Assembly (NCBI GenBank): GCA_045106235.1
Contig: JBGCEJ010000037.1
Span: 1 to 64,000, forward strand
DNA: 64,000 bases
Origin: UBA4427 sp045106235
GTDB taxonomy: Bacteria; Myxococcota_A; UBA9160; UBA4427
Direction of reading: 5' to 3'
Of the stretch, positions 8,312 through 16,733 are shown in pieces (the first letter of the stretch is position 1; every line of letters begins with the position of its first letter). The notes beneath the pieces were generated by a model that had not been told where the DNA came from, made no database searches, and saw nothing but the letters and a program-made list of their open reading frames with translations. The position numbers and the translations under genes are program-made.

Positions 8312-10102
8312 ATGTTGACTCAAAAAAGATCCGGCGCGCTCAAGCGACCGGGTCTCCTTACGACCTTGGCACTCTGTGCCGCGCTATGGATTCCAGTATG
8401 GCCCCTCGCTCAGCCAGCCCACGCAGGTGGCGGTGGCGACGAAAGTAACGAGGAGAACGCGTCCCTGGTCTTCATGTCACTCAGCCTGCCTGAATGTCAT
8501 GGCGAGCAGATCGACATGAAGTCCTCGCTCGCCTCCCTCCATCAGCGAATCGCTTCGAAGGAAGGGGATCAAGAGGCCTACTTCGCCCATTTTCGCGACC
8601 TTCGATGTCTCTCGGCCCGGGACTTCAAGCAGACATACGCTGCGATGATGGAAGGCACGCCGGAAGCCGGGGAATCAGTCGACTATGCGCCGCTCGTTTT
8701 CCTCTACATGGATATGGGCGCCCGACTGATCGATGATGAGGCGCGGGGCTGGCTCGCGGACGCAGCACGACAGGCCGAGTCCCAAGATGCTATTCGAGAG
8801 ACGAGCTTCTACGCCGTCTCGTATCGAGACTTGCTCGCTATCCCGTCGGAATTCACGACGGGGCTGATGGGCTCCTTCGAAGGCTCTACATGGTCGGGGC
8901 GATGTTCCTTCAGCGAAATGATGTGGACGGACGAGGGCATTCCGTACTGCCCCGGCGACGATATTTGCCCGGCGCTCCGGCATACGACGACTGGCAATGC
9001 GCTGGAGGGGATGGAAGCCGAGGAGCTCGTTTCGCTTTGCGAGGACCTCTGCCGCGCGGCGCCTCAGAATGGCGACCCGAATGCTCCAAATGCAAAGGAG
9101 CTCGGGAGTCTCTGCAGTGTCGAAAATAACGGTCGCCCGATTCTTCCAGAGCGAGAGCGGGTCGGCGTCCTCGCCTGCCTGAGCGACTACTCCGAGTCGC
9201 TCCAAGACGCGGAGGACCTCTCGGCATGTCTCGTCACGCGCAAGACGAGCACGATCGACCTCTTGACTCGACGGCCCGACCTTCATGTTGCGGTTTCGGA
9301 TCAATGCAAGTTGTCTTCCAATGCCCCGCCGCCCGTGCGCGAGACAAGGAGAGAGCGCCTCGAGGCTGAGAAGAAAGAACTGGAGGAAGAACGCAAGCGA
9401 CTTGAAAAACTTCACGACGAGTTCATGGATCGATACTACCCGCTCGCCTACCGAGAGGGATCGGACGAGCAATGGGAGAAAGAACAGCATGAGCGGATTT
9501 GGTCAGAACGAAACAAGGAGATGAAAAAGGAGATCGCAAGGCTGCAGAGGGAAATCGATGCCGAAGCAGCAGCGGAAGAAAGGAAGGCTAAGAGAGATCA
9601 ACATCTTGCACCGCCCCTCTATCGATGTGCACAGGACGACGCCTCCTGCTCGGATAGCTGCTCAATCATCGACCAACAGCGACGCTCCTTCTACCAATGC
9701 GTCCAGCACGAAGTGGACGAACCCATTTCGACAGAGCCGGACACGCCCAGTCGCGGGGACCGAACGGACCCACGCGTGACGGATCCGCCGAAGGACGGCC
9801 CCGTCGACGACCCGGATTTCGTGCAGTTGACGACCTGCCTTGATGCTGTACTGGGCGGCGGCGAGACGAATCGATGTGAATCGCAGCTGCAATGTGCGGA
9901 CGGAGAATTCCCGGTCGTCAACGAGTTCGACCAATGCGCTTGTCCGGGCGAGGCCTTCGACCCCTTCGAGCTGTCCTGCGAGACGCTCGTGGAGTGTCTG
10001 CCCGATGAGCCTTGCGAGTGTTCGGGGGCACCTGGAGAACAGGCGCCGATTCCCGGCGTCAATCCGGACACGATGCTGATCATCCAGTCGGAGGATCGGT
10101 AG
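8312..10102 (+). CDS. Large secreted Cys-rich protein with a charged coiled coil
   Basis: 596 residues, ATG preceded by GGAGACG. The signal peptide (about 1-38) ends in QPAHA and is followed by a GGGGD linker. Residues about 50-340 form an alpha-helical Cys-containing domain (CHGEQ, LRCLS, GRCSF, YCPGDDICP, LCEDLCR). Residues about 345-430 are a highly charged Glu/Lys/Arg coiled coil. The C-terminal part is a Cys-rich Asp/Pro segment (C-A-Q-D-D-A-S-C, C-A-C, C-E-C-S-G) without a membrane anchor. I recognise no known family. Cys pairs imply disulfide-stabilised export. Confidence 0.7.
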   Translation: MLTQKRSGALKRPGLLTTLALCAALWIPVWPLAQPAHAGGGGDESNEENASLVFMSLSLPECHGEQIDMKSSLASLHQRIASKEGDQEAYFAHFRDLRCLSARDFKQTYAAMMEGTPEAGESVDYAPLVFLYMDMGARLIDDEARGWLADAARQAESQDAIRETSFYAVSYRDLLAIPSEFTTGLMGSFEGSTWSGRCSFSEMMWTDEGIPYCPGDDICPALRHTTTGNALEGMEAEELVSLCEDLCRAAPQNGDPNAPNAKELGSLCSVENNGRPILPERERVGVLACLSDYSESLQDAEDLSACLVTRKTSTIDLLTRRPDLHVAVSDQCKLSSNAPPPVRETRRERLEAEKKELEEERKRLEKLHDEFMDRYYPLAYREGSDEQWEKEQHERIWSERNKEMKKEIARLQREIDAEAAAEERKAKRDQHLAPPLYRCAQDDASCSDSCSIIDQQRRSFYQCVQHEVDEPISTEPDTPSRGDRTDPRVTDPPKDGPVDDPDFVQLTTCLDAVLGGGETNRCESQLQCADGEFPVVNEFDQCACPGEAFDPFELSCETLVECLPDEPCECSGAPGEQAPIPGVNPDTMLIIQSEDR

Positions 10103-10341
10103 AAGCGAAATCGGGACGCGTCGCGTTCGGGCGCGGCGTGACTTCGAAGAGTGCCCTCAGCCGGTCGACTTGGTCACGAGTCGGCCGGCTTTGGGGGGAC
10201 TCGAACGACCAACGGGCATCCTCACGCCCCGAAAACCGTCGGTTCTATGAACGACTTCACGGACGCATGGTTGCGACAAGGCTTTCATCTGCAGACTGGC
10301 GCGGGAACAGTCCCCTGCCCCCAGCTTATTGAGGTCCCACA
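10103..10341. other. Intergenic region, 239 bases
   Basis: Lies between two co-directional exported-protein genes. It contains a GACTCGAAC stretch that resembles the T-loop of a tRNA on the minus strand, but no paired T stem or remaining tRNA arms. A GAGG at about 10331 serves the next gene. Nothing else supportable. Confidence 0.4.
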
Positions 10342-11454
10342 ATGTTCCAGTCTCATTCCCCCCTTCTCACATCTGCCTTCTCAGGCACTGCGCTGATCCT
10401 GTTCGCCATTTGCACCCTGGCCTATCCCGGCTCCGCCTCCGCAGCGCGCTGGAACTTCACCGAAAACGACGCAATCGGCGCTGACTTCAAGAATTGCGGC
10501 ATCGAAATGATGGGCTCGGATTTGATCCGGAACTCGGACGGCGGAGGGGGAGGCCTTGGCATCATCGGCGGCATTCTCGACGCAGCCGTCGACAGCGGTG
10601 AAGACATCGAGTTCGTTTTTGACGCCCCCGCCTTCGGTATCCAATACGCCGTAATGCTTCACTTACCAGGTTCCACTTTCATAGAGGCGTTCGATGCGAA
10701 CGACAACTCACTCGGAATCCAAATCGAAACAAACGAGCCGGGGGTGCATGACGTCAGTGCTCTCTACCCCGGACTGGCCATTAGCCGGATAAAGCTCACG
10801 ATCTCTGTCGGTGAGATCATTTTGAGTTGGATCGAATACGCGGAAACCGGCGAAGTTGCGATCGACTTCAGCCGTGCGGGCGATAGTCGTACAGATAGAC
10901 CCGTTCTTGATTACTGTGGTGTTCAATTCCTGAACCCGTCGGGCGTGAACACTTTTAGCAATGGATCGATCGGAGGCATCGGGGTCCGAGGCGGATTCAA
11001 CGACTACCTGACCGATCCCGGTGAAACGCTTTCCCTGGAATTCCCCTACCCCGTTGATGAACTCAGGATCGACTCTCTTCTTCTCGATCTCGACGGAGAT
11101 CTCCAATTCGGTGAAGGATTTCTGATTGCGTACGACACATTCAATCAACAAATCGGCATTGCCTCGTTTGAAGCGTTGGCGAGTGCGCCGGGTTCGGTAG
11201 AGCAGAGCCTCGACGTGTCTAGCCTCTTCCCTGGAGAGCAAATCTCTTTTCTCGACCTCGTTTCGACAAGTGATGCGCGACGACTGGACAGGGTCGTCTA
11301 TGCGCCCGAGCCGACAGGGGCGGCCGGCATAGGCGCCATGGCACTGACACTGCTCGCTCGACGGCGGACGGGGCGCCGTCAATCACCCTGGAACCCGTCC
11401 GGGGACCCTTCCGATTTGGATCGACAAGCAAATCCAACAAGGCCACTTCCCTAA
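10342..11454 (+). CDS. Exported PEP-CTERM-like protein with a duplicated domain
   Basis: 370 residues with a signal peptide (about 1-34, ending GSASA). Two similar beta-rich halves follow: about 36-165 starts with an NCGIEMMGSD strand and about 185-320 with DYCGVQFLNPSG. Each contains a Gly-rich turn, a DSGEDIEF- or DPGETLSLEF-like block and a closing VSALYPG / VSSLFPG motif, indicating an internal duplication. A PEP-CTERM tail begins at about residue 317 (APEPTGAAG, hydrophobic helix, RRRTGRR) but is followed by about 25 extra polar residues. Ligand and role are unknown. Confidence 0.78.
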   Translation: MFQSHSPLLTSAFSGTALILFAICTLAYPGSASAARWNFTENDAIGADFKNCGIEMMGSDLIRNSDGGGGGLGIIGGILDAAVDSGEDIEFVFDAPAFGIQYAVMLHLPGSTFIEAFDANDNSLGIQIETNEPGVHDVSALYPGLAISRIKLTISVGEIILSWIEYAETGEVAIDFSRAGDSRTDRPVLDYCGVQFLNPSGVNTFSNGSIGGIGVRGGFNDYLTDPGETLSLEFPYPVDELRIDSLLLDLDGDLQFGEGFLIAYDTFNQQIGIASFEALASAPGSVEQSLDVSSLFPGEQISFLDLVSTSDARRLDRVVYAPEPTGAAGIGAMALTLLARRRTGRRQSPWNPSGDPSDLDRQANPTRPLP

Positions 11455-11567
11455 GCAGACTCCGAAAGGCCGAAAAAAGCGCACTGTGTGAACGCGTTAA
11501 CAGACCGCTTTCTGGCCTCGGGGAATCCTCATGCTGTCTCCAATAATAACGACAAACGAGGATCAAC

Positions 11568-12596
11568 ATGCTTTCAACACGCCCCGCTCTCTCCCTTCTC
11601 GCGCTCGCGATCGCTGCCCATTCAGGCAGCGCCCTTGCCGACGATGGCGTCCTCGAAATCAGCCAGACCTGCGCTGTCACGACAGGCTGTTTTGAAGGCG
11701 ATTCGCCTGGATTTCCCGTCACGATCGGCGGTAGGGCCCCCGCCAAAAGCTTCCTACTCACGAGTGATCTCGCGGTCACGAGTTCGACCCTACCCATGGT
11801 CAACATTCAAACGAGTCGCGTGACGCTGGACCTCGGCGGCTTCTCGATCAGAAATTCAGTCTCAAGCGGAAGCGCAGACGTCATTAATGCAAATCTCCTG
11901 GGCGGTCATGCCGTCATCCGGAACGGGACGATTCGTGGCGGTGGCGGACAGGGCGTCGATTTCTCGGCCACCGGAGGAACCCGTGTCGAAGATATTCTCT
12001 TCTTGAATCAGGGCGGAGGCGCGGTTCTCCTGGGAGACGACTCTATCGTTCGTCGAATTCGAACGACGACAAGCGTGGCTGAGTCTGGGGCCGGCATCGA
12101 AGTGGGAGAACACTCCGAAGTCTCGATGAACGTCGTCAAAGCCAGCGCTGGAGACGGCATCATCGCCGGAGACGGCTGTACGGTTTCGGGAAATACAGTT
12201 GCCGAAAATGGAGGGGACGGGATCGACGCGGACTCGGGTTCCAATGTCTTTGAGAATGCGGTCATGGATAATGGAGACGTGGGTATCCGGGTCAACGCGA
12301 ATGGTCGGATCTCCGCCAACAACGTCTACTCAAATGACGGCGATGGGATTCGGGCGAGCTTCTCCACTCTGATTTCGGATAACGTGGTCGCAAGCAATCA
12401 AGGCGACGGCATCGATGCCCGAGAGGCCGCCACCGTGATCGGCAACAGCGTGGTCTTCAATCAGGGCAACGGGCTCGACCTGCTCCTCTCCGTCTACCGA
12501 AACAACAATATTCAGAGTCCGATTCCCGGCGTCGACGTCGTCGGCGGGATCGATGGCGGGGGCAATATCTGCAACGGCACGACGGTTTGCCCCTAG
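11568..12596 (+). CDS. Secreted right-handed beta-helix protein (paralog B)
   Basis: 342 residues. Signal peptide about 1-24 (LSLLALAIAAHSGSALA). The mature start carries EISQTCAVTTGCF and GDSPGFPV, then LTSDL and LDLGGFSI, followed by about ten PbH1-like coils with N-x-G-D-G-I repeats, and the protein ends in GGNICNGTTVCP. This matches the paralog at 1866. The GAGGAT ribosome binding site at about 11557 could pair with ATCCTC 28 nt upstream, a weak possible control. Hairpins follow the stop codon. Confidence 0.82.
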   Translation: MLSTRPALSLLALAIAAHSGSALADDGVLEISQTCAVTTGCFEGDSPGFPVTIGGRAPAKSFLLTSDLAVTSSTLPMVNIQTSRVTLDLGGFSIRNSVSSGSADVINANLLGGHAVIRNGTIRGGGGQGVDFSATGGTRVEDILFLNQGGGAVLLGDDSIVRRIRTTTSVAESGAGIEVGEHSEVSMNVVKASAGDGIIAGDGCTVSGNTVAENGGDGIDADSGSNVFENAVMDNGDVGIRVNANGRISANNVYSNDGDGIRASFSTLISDNVVASNQGDGIDAREAATVIGNSVVFNQGNGLDLLLSVYRNNNIQSPIPGVDVVGGIDGGGNICNGTTVCP

Positions 12597-12608
12597 GCCC
12601 AGCATGGC

Positions 12609-12638
12609 TTGGCTCGACTTGGCTCGACTTGGCGCGGC
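12609..12638. repeat. 10-bp tandem repeat TTGGCTCGAC
   Basis: Two exact copies of TTGGCTCGAC (12609-12618, 12619-12628) and a degenerate third (TTGGCGCGGC) directly after the beta-helix gene. Short and non-coding; probably slippage-generated. Confidence 0.6.
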
Positions 12639-12641
12639 TCG

Positions 12642-12677
12642 GCAGCCCCACCCTCGGGGGCTGCAGGGCCGCCCTGC
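12642..12677 (+). terminator. Overlapping hairpins, probable terminator
   Basis: GCAGCCCC / GGGGCTGC (12642-12649 and 12657-12664) forms an 8-bp stem with a 7-nt loop. A second stem GCAGGG / CCCTGC (12663-12677) overlaps its 3' arm, so the two are alternatives. There is no T tract, so termination efficiency is uncertain. Confidence 0.5.
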
Positions 12678-12819
12678 TCGCCTAGAGAGGCCCCAGGCCG
12701 CCCGTTTCGCTCTGGTTAATCACCTCGAGCTTCAATCCTCGGAAGAAGAGCGCCCCCTTCGAGACCGGACCAATCCGTGACTCGTCACCCGGGGGCCCCA
12801 ATCACGAAGGATGCCCAAA

Positions 12820-13647
12820 ATGAAGCCCATGCTTGAGTCCGCCTCACCGAAGTCCCAGCGCTCCCGCTTTCTGAATGCCTCACTTCTTGCCCTGACCACG
12901 GCGTCGATCACCCTCCTCGCTTCCAGTGCCATGGCCGGCGACGGGCGAATCGAAATCAACCAGGCTCGGGCGCTCGCAGGAGGCATCTCGCCCACCGACG
13001 GACCGGGCTTCCCCATCAGCCTGGAAGGGAACCAGAGCTACGTCCTGACGAGCGATCTCGATACGGGCGGGTCCTCGGGGCTCACTGCCAGCGGCGCGCT
13101 CGGAACGCGCGACAATATCACGATCGATCTCAATGGTTTTTCACTTCGCGGCGATCCAGGATCGGCAACGACCGGCATCAATGTCACCGGCGGAAATATT
13201 GAAATCAAGAACGGCACCGTAAGCGACTTCGGCGGCCGCGGCCTGCTTCTTCAAACAAGTGGACGCCATATCGTGCGAAACCTTCGCGTCATCGAAAATG
13301 GCCAAACTGGAATCCAGTCGAATGGCTCTGCCGTCATCACGGACTGCTTTGTCCAGTCGAACGGCGGAGACGGCATTCAGACCGGATCATCTTCCTATGT
13401 CGCGCGAAACCGTGTCTCGAGTAGCGGCGTCGTTGGGATTGACATGTCCAGCTCGGGCCTTGCCGAAGGCAACCTCATCATCAACGGATCCACAACCGAA
13501 CCGGCCCTGGACATGGGGAGCTCAGCAAACGGCTTCTCCTCCGGCTACCGAAACAACTTGATCAATGGCGTGAATGCCGGCGGCACGGTCACTGGCGGAA
13601 ACGACATGGGCGGCAACCTCTGCAACGGGTCGACCACATGTCCGTAA
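12820..13647 (+). CDS. Secreted beta-helix protein lacking the N-terminal Cys pair (paralog C)
   Basis: 275 residues from the ATG at 12820; this start has GAAGGA 8 nt upstream, whereas the ATG at 12811 overlaps that site. Signal peptide to about residue 37 (TLLASSAMA). The protein follows the family order (EINQ block, DGPGFPI, LTSDL, LDLNGFSL, PbH1 coils) and ends in GGNLCNGSTTCP. Unlike its paralogs, the N-terminal block reads EINQARALAGGI, so both N-terminal cysteines are missing while the C-terminal pair is kept. The last 10 bases overlap the next gene, implying translational coupling. Confidence 0.8.
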   Translation: MKPMLESASPKSQRSRFLNASLLALTTASITLLASSAMAGDGRIEINQARALAGGISPTDGPGFPISLEGNQSYVLTSDLDTGGSSGLTASGALGTRDNITIDLNGFSLRGDPGSATTGINVTGGNIEIKNGTVSDFGGRGLLLQTSGRHIVRNLRVIENGQTGIQSNGSAVITDCFVQSNGGDGIQTGSSSYVARNRVSSSGVVGIDMSSSGLAEGNLIINGSTTEPALDMGSSANGFSSGYRNNLINGVNAGGTVTGGNDMGGNLCNGSTTCP

Positions 13648-14477
13648 ATCAAGACGAAATCGAAAGACAAACAACGGAGTTCCGGACGAGACCAATCAGT
13701 CCGTGGACATGCGTCTTCCTCCTAAGCCTTCTACTCGCAACGCCAGCCGCCGCCCAGACGGGCTTTTCGCCGGATAGCGGCGTGGAGATCGACGGATTCC
13801 TGGTTGGAGACGACCAGCTCTATCTGAGCGGAGAATCCTCTGCCTACACTGCAATCCCCCTACCCGCTGGTACCGAGCTGAATGGCTACGACACCGATCT
13901 GTCTGGGGTCTATTTCAGCGTGGACGTCACATCGCTCATCGAAGGGGTCACGGTTGAGCCCAGAGATGTCGCGAGATGGGATGGTTCGTCCGTGAGTCTC
14001 GCGATCGACGGGAGCGCGGAAGGCATTCCCAACGGCGCGCGCGTCGATGCGGTCATGGCGGCAGACGCCAGCGGAATCTTTATCTCACTCGATACCAGCG
14101 CCAACGTGGCTGGCCTCAACGTGGATGATGAGGATCTGTTCCGAGTTGCCTCGCCGCTGCTTCTCTTCGACGGTTCGGAAGACGGCATCGATCCGAGTCT
14201 CGATCTCAACGGAGCGACACTGCTAGCGAATACGGCAGGGCTGTTCTCTTTTGATGGAAGCGGCTCCGTGAGCGGCTTCGACTTCGATGACGAAGATCTA
14301 CTCGAGTACGATTCAACGACGGGTAACTTCACCTTACATACCGACGGGTCGGCGATTTCGCCGAACCTAACGCCGGTTGATGTCACAGCCGTTCCCGAAC
14401 CGGCCTTCGTCGTGGCGCTTGGTGTCGCGAGTGCAGGAATGGCGGCCGCAGGTGTTCGGCGGAGACGAATGCGTTAA
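13638..14477 (+). CDS. PEP-CTERM exported protein
   Basis: 279 residues. A signal sequence at about 22-40 (WTCVFLLSLLLATPAAAQ) is followed by an acidic beta-rich body containing repeated D-D-E-D-L blocks (NVDDEDLF, DFDDEDLLEYD) and alternating strands, then a canonical PEP-CTERM tail (AVPEPAFVVALG, helix, RRRRMR). The ATG overlaps the end of the beta-helix gene by 10 bases, so the two are probably co-translated. Repeated Asp-rich turns might bind calcium (inference). Followed by a strong hairpin. Confidence 0.82.
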   Translation: MSVNQDEIERQTTEFRTRPISPWTCVFLLSLLLATPAAAQTGFSPDSGVEIDGFLVGDDQLYLSGESSAYTAIPLPAGTELNGYDTDLSGVYFSVDVTSLIEGVTVEPRDVARWDGSSVSLAIDGSAEGIPNGARVDAVMAADASGIFISLDTSANVAGLNVDDEDLFRVASPLLLFDGSEDGIDPSLDLNGATLLANTAGLFSFDGSGSVSGFDFDDEDLLEYDSTTGNFTLHTDGSAISPNLTPVDVTAVPEPAFVVALGVASAGMAAAGVRRRRMR

Positions 14478-14498
14478 TAGGAATGCGGACGAGAGACA

Positions 14499-14523
14499 GT
14501 GAGGGCCCGAGCAGGGCCCTCAC
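14499..14523 (+). terminator. 10-bp stem terminator
   Basis: GTGAGGGCCC / GGGCCCTCAC (14499-14508 and 14514-14523) with a 5-nt GAGCA loop, 21 nt after the stop codon. GC-rich perfect stem without a T run. It closes the exported-protein run that starts upstream. Confidence 0.65.
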
Positions 14524-14648
14524 TCAACCGCCTCTTTCCGCAACCCGCGCCGAGGGCATCCCACTTCATCACGGAGTTTCGTAGAAGCAGCCCAATCTAC
14601 ATTGGCTAGGATCAGGCAACCGATCGTTTCAGGAATAGGGAACACGAC

Positions 14649-15434
14649 TTGCCTAGGGTCTATTTGTCGGATTGGTACGCGCTCTACATCGGCCCATCCT
14701 ATGAGCCGAAGCCGCATCACCATTTCGCCGTTCAGCATGTCGTCGCTCTGGAACAGCCACTTCGAGTAGAATCTGATTCGCTCTCGGAACCGATGCCCGC
14801 TTCCGCAGTCCGCGTCGAATCAGAGGTAGCGCACTCGATTACGAGCGAAGGGCCCATCGCCCTCCTCCTCACTAAACCGCGCGAAGTCCCCTCTAACGCG
14901 ACGAGTCGTCGCGGAGCTTCAGGAGTGGGCGTAGCAATCCTCGAAGAAACGACGCAGGTTCGCGCCGCGGCTTCGACTCTCGGGGCCGGTTTCGATGTCG
15001 GCTCCGCCAACGAACGCGCCCAGATGATCTCCAACCTGTTCGATGATCATGTCCGAAAACCACTCAACCTGGATTCGCGAGTCTTGGCCGGCCTTTCATT
15101 AATTGAAAGCGGAGGCGATCTCGACCTGCTCGCCGTCGCGTCCGAAGTCGGACTCTCTCAGGACCGTTTTCGCCATCTTTTTCGCGACGAGGTGGGCATC
15201 CCCTTCTCTCGCTATCTGCTTTGGGCGCGCATCAAACGCGCCGTCTGGCTACTTCGAGGCGGCGGGACTCTCACGGCGGTTCTAACGAGTGCAGGTTTTT
15301 CGGATAGCGCCCACTTTTCGAAGAGTTTCAAGAGCTTATTCGGAATCCCGCCGTCAATCGTTCTGAAGGCAGACGGAATCGTAGATTGTGTCCCCGGCGA
15401 GCAGGGAGGCATCCCCTCGATTGCAGGCGGCTGA
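14649..15434 (+). CDS. AraC family transcriptional regulator
   Basis: 261 residues from a TTG. The N-terminal half carries a His-rich cupin-like strand (PKPHHHFAVQHVVAL) typical of a ligand or oligomerisation domain. The C-terminal half has two helix-turn-helix motifs: LLAVASEVGLSQDRFRHLF and LTAVLTSAGFSDSAHFSKSF, the latter the AraC signature ending in FKSLFGIPPS. It probably controls neighbouring genes, possibly the DUF3500 gene that ends 45 bases downstream on the opposite strand, but no operator is evident. The start is uncertain. Confidence 0.85.
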   Translation: MPRVYLSDWYALYIGPSYEPKPHHHFAVQHVVALEQPLRVESDSLSEPMPASAVRVESEVAHSITSEGPIALLLTKPREVPSNATSRRGASGVGVAILEETTQVRAAASTLGAGFDVGSANERAQMISNLFDDHVRKPLNLDSRVLAGLSLIESGGDLDLLAVASEVGLSQDRFRHLFRDEVGIPFSRYLLWARIKRAVWLLRGGGTLTAVLTSAGFSDSAHFSKSFKSLFGIPPSIVLKADGIVDCVPGEQGGIPSIAGG

Positions 15435-15478
15435 ATGACGCGTCGCCCCCGGGACTCACCTTCACCCGACGTCGACCT

Positions 15479-16630
15479 TCAGTGATGATTCGACAGATGT
15501 TCGCCAAGCAAGTCGCGTCCGAAATCCTGCTCCGCGTCGCGCCAAACCACGTGAACATGGTCCGCTGCGGGCGAAGTATTGTCGTACTCGACGACGACAC
15601 TTCCTGCTTCGATGCGGTAGTAGAGCGGTTCACCGGCCTTAGGCAAGCTCTCTCCTTCGCTAGGCGACGCGAAGATGAATCGCAGCTCTTCATTCTCAGC
15701 ATAGATCCGGTGACGATTATGCTGCGCGACGCCGTCAACAAAATTCCCTAGGTAGACGTCGATTAATTCGTCGAGACATCGCCTCGCGCCTTCATTCATA
15801 TCCGACCTGAGAACTCCAAGCGGACGAGAGGCTTCGTAGACGGGGCCACCCGTAATCGACATAGGGCGACGAATGCCAGAGCCCGTACGAAATCCGATTC
15901 TCGCCGCAGCTAAGCTCTCTTCACTGAGGGCGCGAAGGAGTGAGATTGCGCCCGTCTCTTCCTCTTCAAGCACCTGTAGCCCCGCCCGCTCAAGCGACGA
16001 TGGTACGACACGCGGCTGCGCTCCGAAGAAGAAGGGGAGCGGCCGCAACTCCTGCGCTCCGCTCACCGTCCAGTTCATCGAAACGTGGTGCCCGTCGAAG
16101 CGAAGCCCCCAGGTCTCGGATTCGTCAGGATCCCCGTAAACCGAAAGGTAGTATCGGCGCGGATCGCGGATCCGGTCCATGAAAAACCCGAAGATGCCAT
16201 TCTCAGTTTCTGCCACTTCACGCTCGAGACTTCGAATCGTATCGAGCTTCTTCATGCCGACCGGACTGAGGACGGCCTCACGTGCGCTCTCCAAGTATTC
16301 GCTCTGCTGCGCGGAGAGATCGTCAAGACGGAGCCCCTCAAGGCCTAATGGAGCCAGACGAAGGTCGAAACGTTCCGAATCGTCGAATGAGTAGGCGGCG
16401 AGCTCACGCTGTTCCGAGGATAGGGATCGAACAAAGACGCTGACCCGATTGCGCAGCCGCTCCGCCGCTGACCATCCGATTTCCTGAGCTTCAGCTGGTG
16501 CCGCAGGGGGCGCGCCGGGGGCGTCCCCCTCCCCCGCACCGATTTCGCTTGCGCTGCTGCTGAGCCCCCAAGCCGCAAAAGCTACAGTCAGTAGGGATGT
16601 CAGATAGGTCCAGTTTCCGGTTGATCTCAT
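15479..16630 (-). CDS. DUF3500 family exported protein
   Basis: 383 residues with a short signal peptide (about 1-27) and an Ala/Pro/Glu-rich linker. It follows DUF3500 in order: AAYSFDDSERFD, a Leu-rich segment, a DPRRYYLSVYGDP block, WGLRFDGHHVSMNWT, FFGAQPRVV, and near the C terminus YYRIEAGSVVVEYDN, then H-V-H-V-V-W-R-D with DFGRDLL and a final His-His. The conserved His and Asp residues suggest a metal or catalytic site. The biochemical function of the family is not established to my knowledge. Confidence 0.85.
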   Translation of the reverse strand: MRSTGNWTYLTSLLTVAFAAWGLSSSASEIGAGEGDAPGAPPAAPAEAQEIGWSAAERLRNRVSVFVRSLSSEQRELAAYSFDDSERFDLRLAPLGLEGLRLDDLSAQQSEYLESAREAVLSPVGMKKLDTIRSLEREVAETENGIFGFFMDRIRDPRRYYLSVYGDPDESETWGLRFDGHHVSMNWTVSGAQELRPLPFFFGAQPRVVPSSLERAGLQVLEEEETGAISLLRALSEESLAAARIGFRTGSGIRRPMSITGGPVYEASRPLGVLRSDMNEGARRCLDELIDVYLGNFVDGVAQHNRHRIYAENEELRFIFASPSEGESLPKAGEPLYYRIEAGSVVVEYDNTSPAADHVHVVWRDAEQDFGRDLLGEHLSNHH

Positions 16631-16733
16631 CTCGTGGTTCCTCGGCTGTGTTGCGATCTACATTCATCGCCAACCTAGCCTTCTCCGAGATCCCGGCTTG
16701 TATCTTCAGGCTACAGATTCGTAGCCGCCCCTC

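Noticed and set aside
10190..10230. tRNA-like GACTCGAAC stretch
   Set aside because: Only the T-loop consensus is present; the flanking T stem does not pair and no D, anticodon or acceptor arms can be found.
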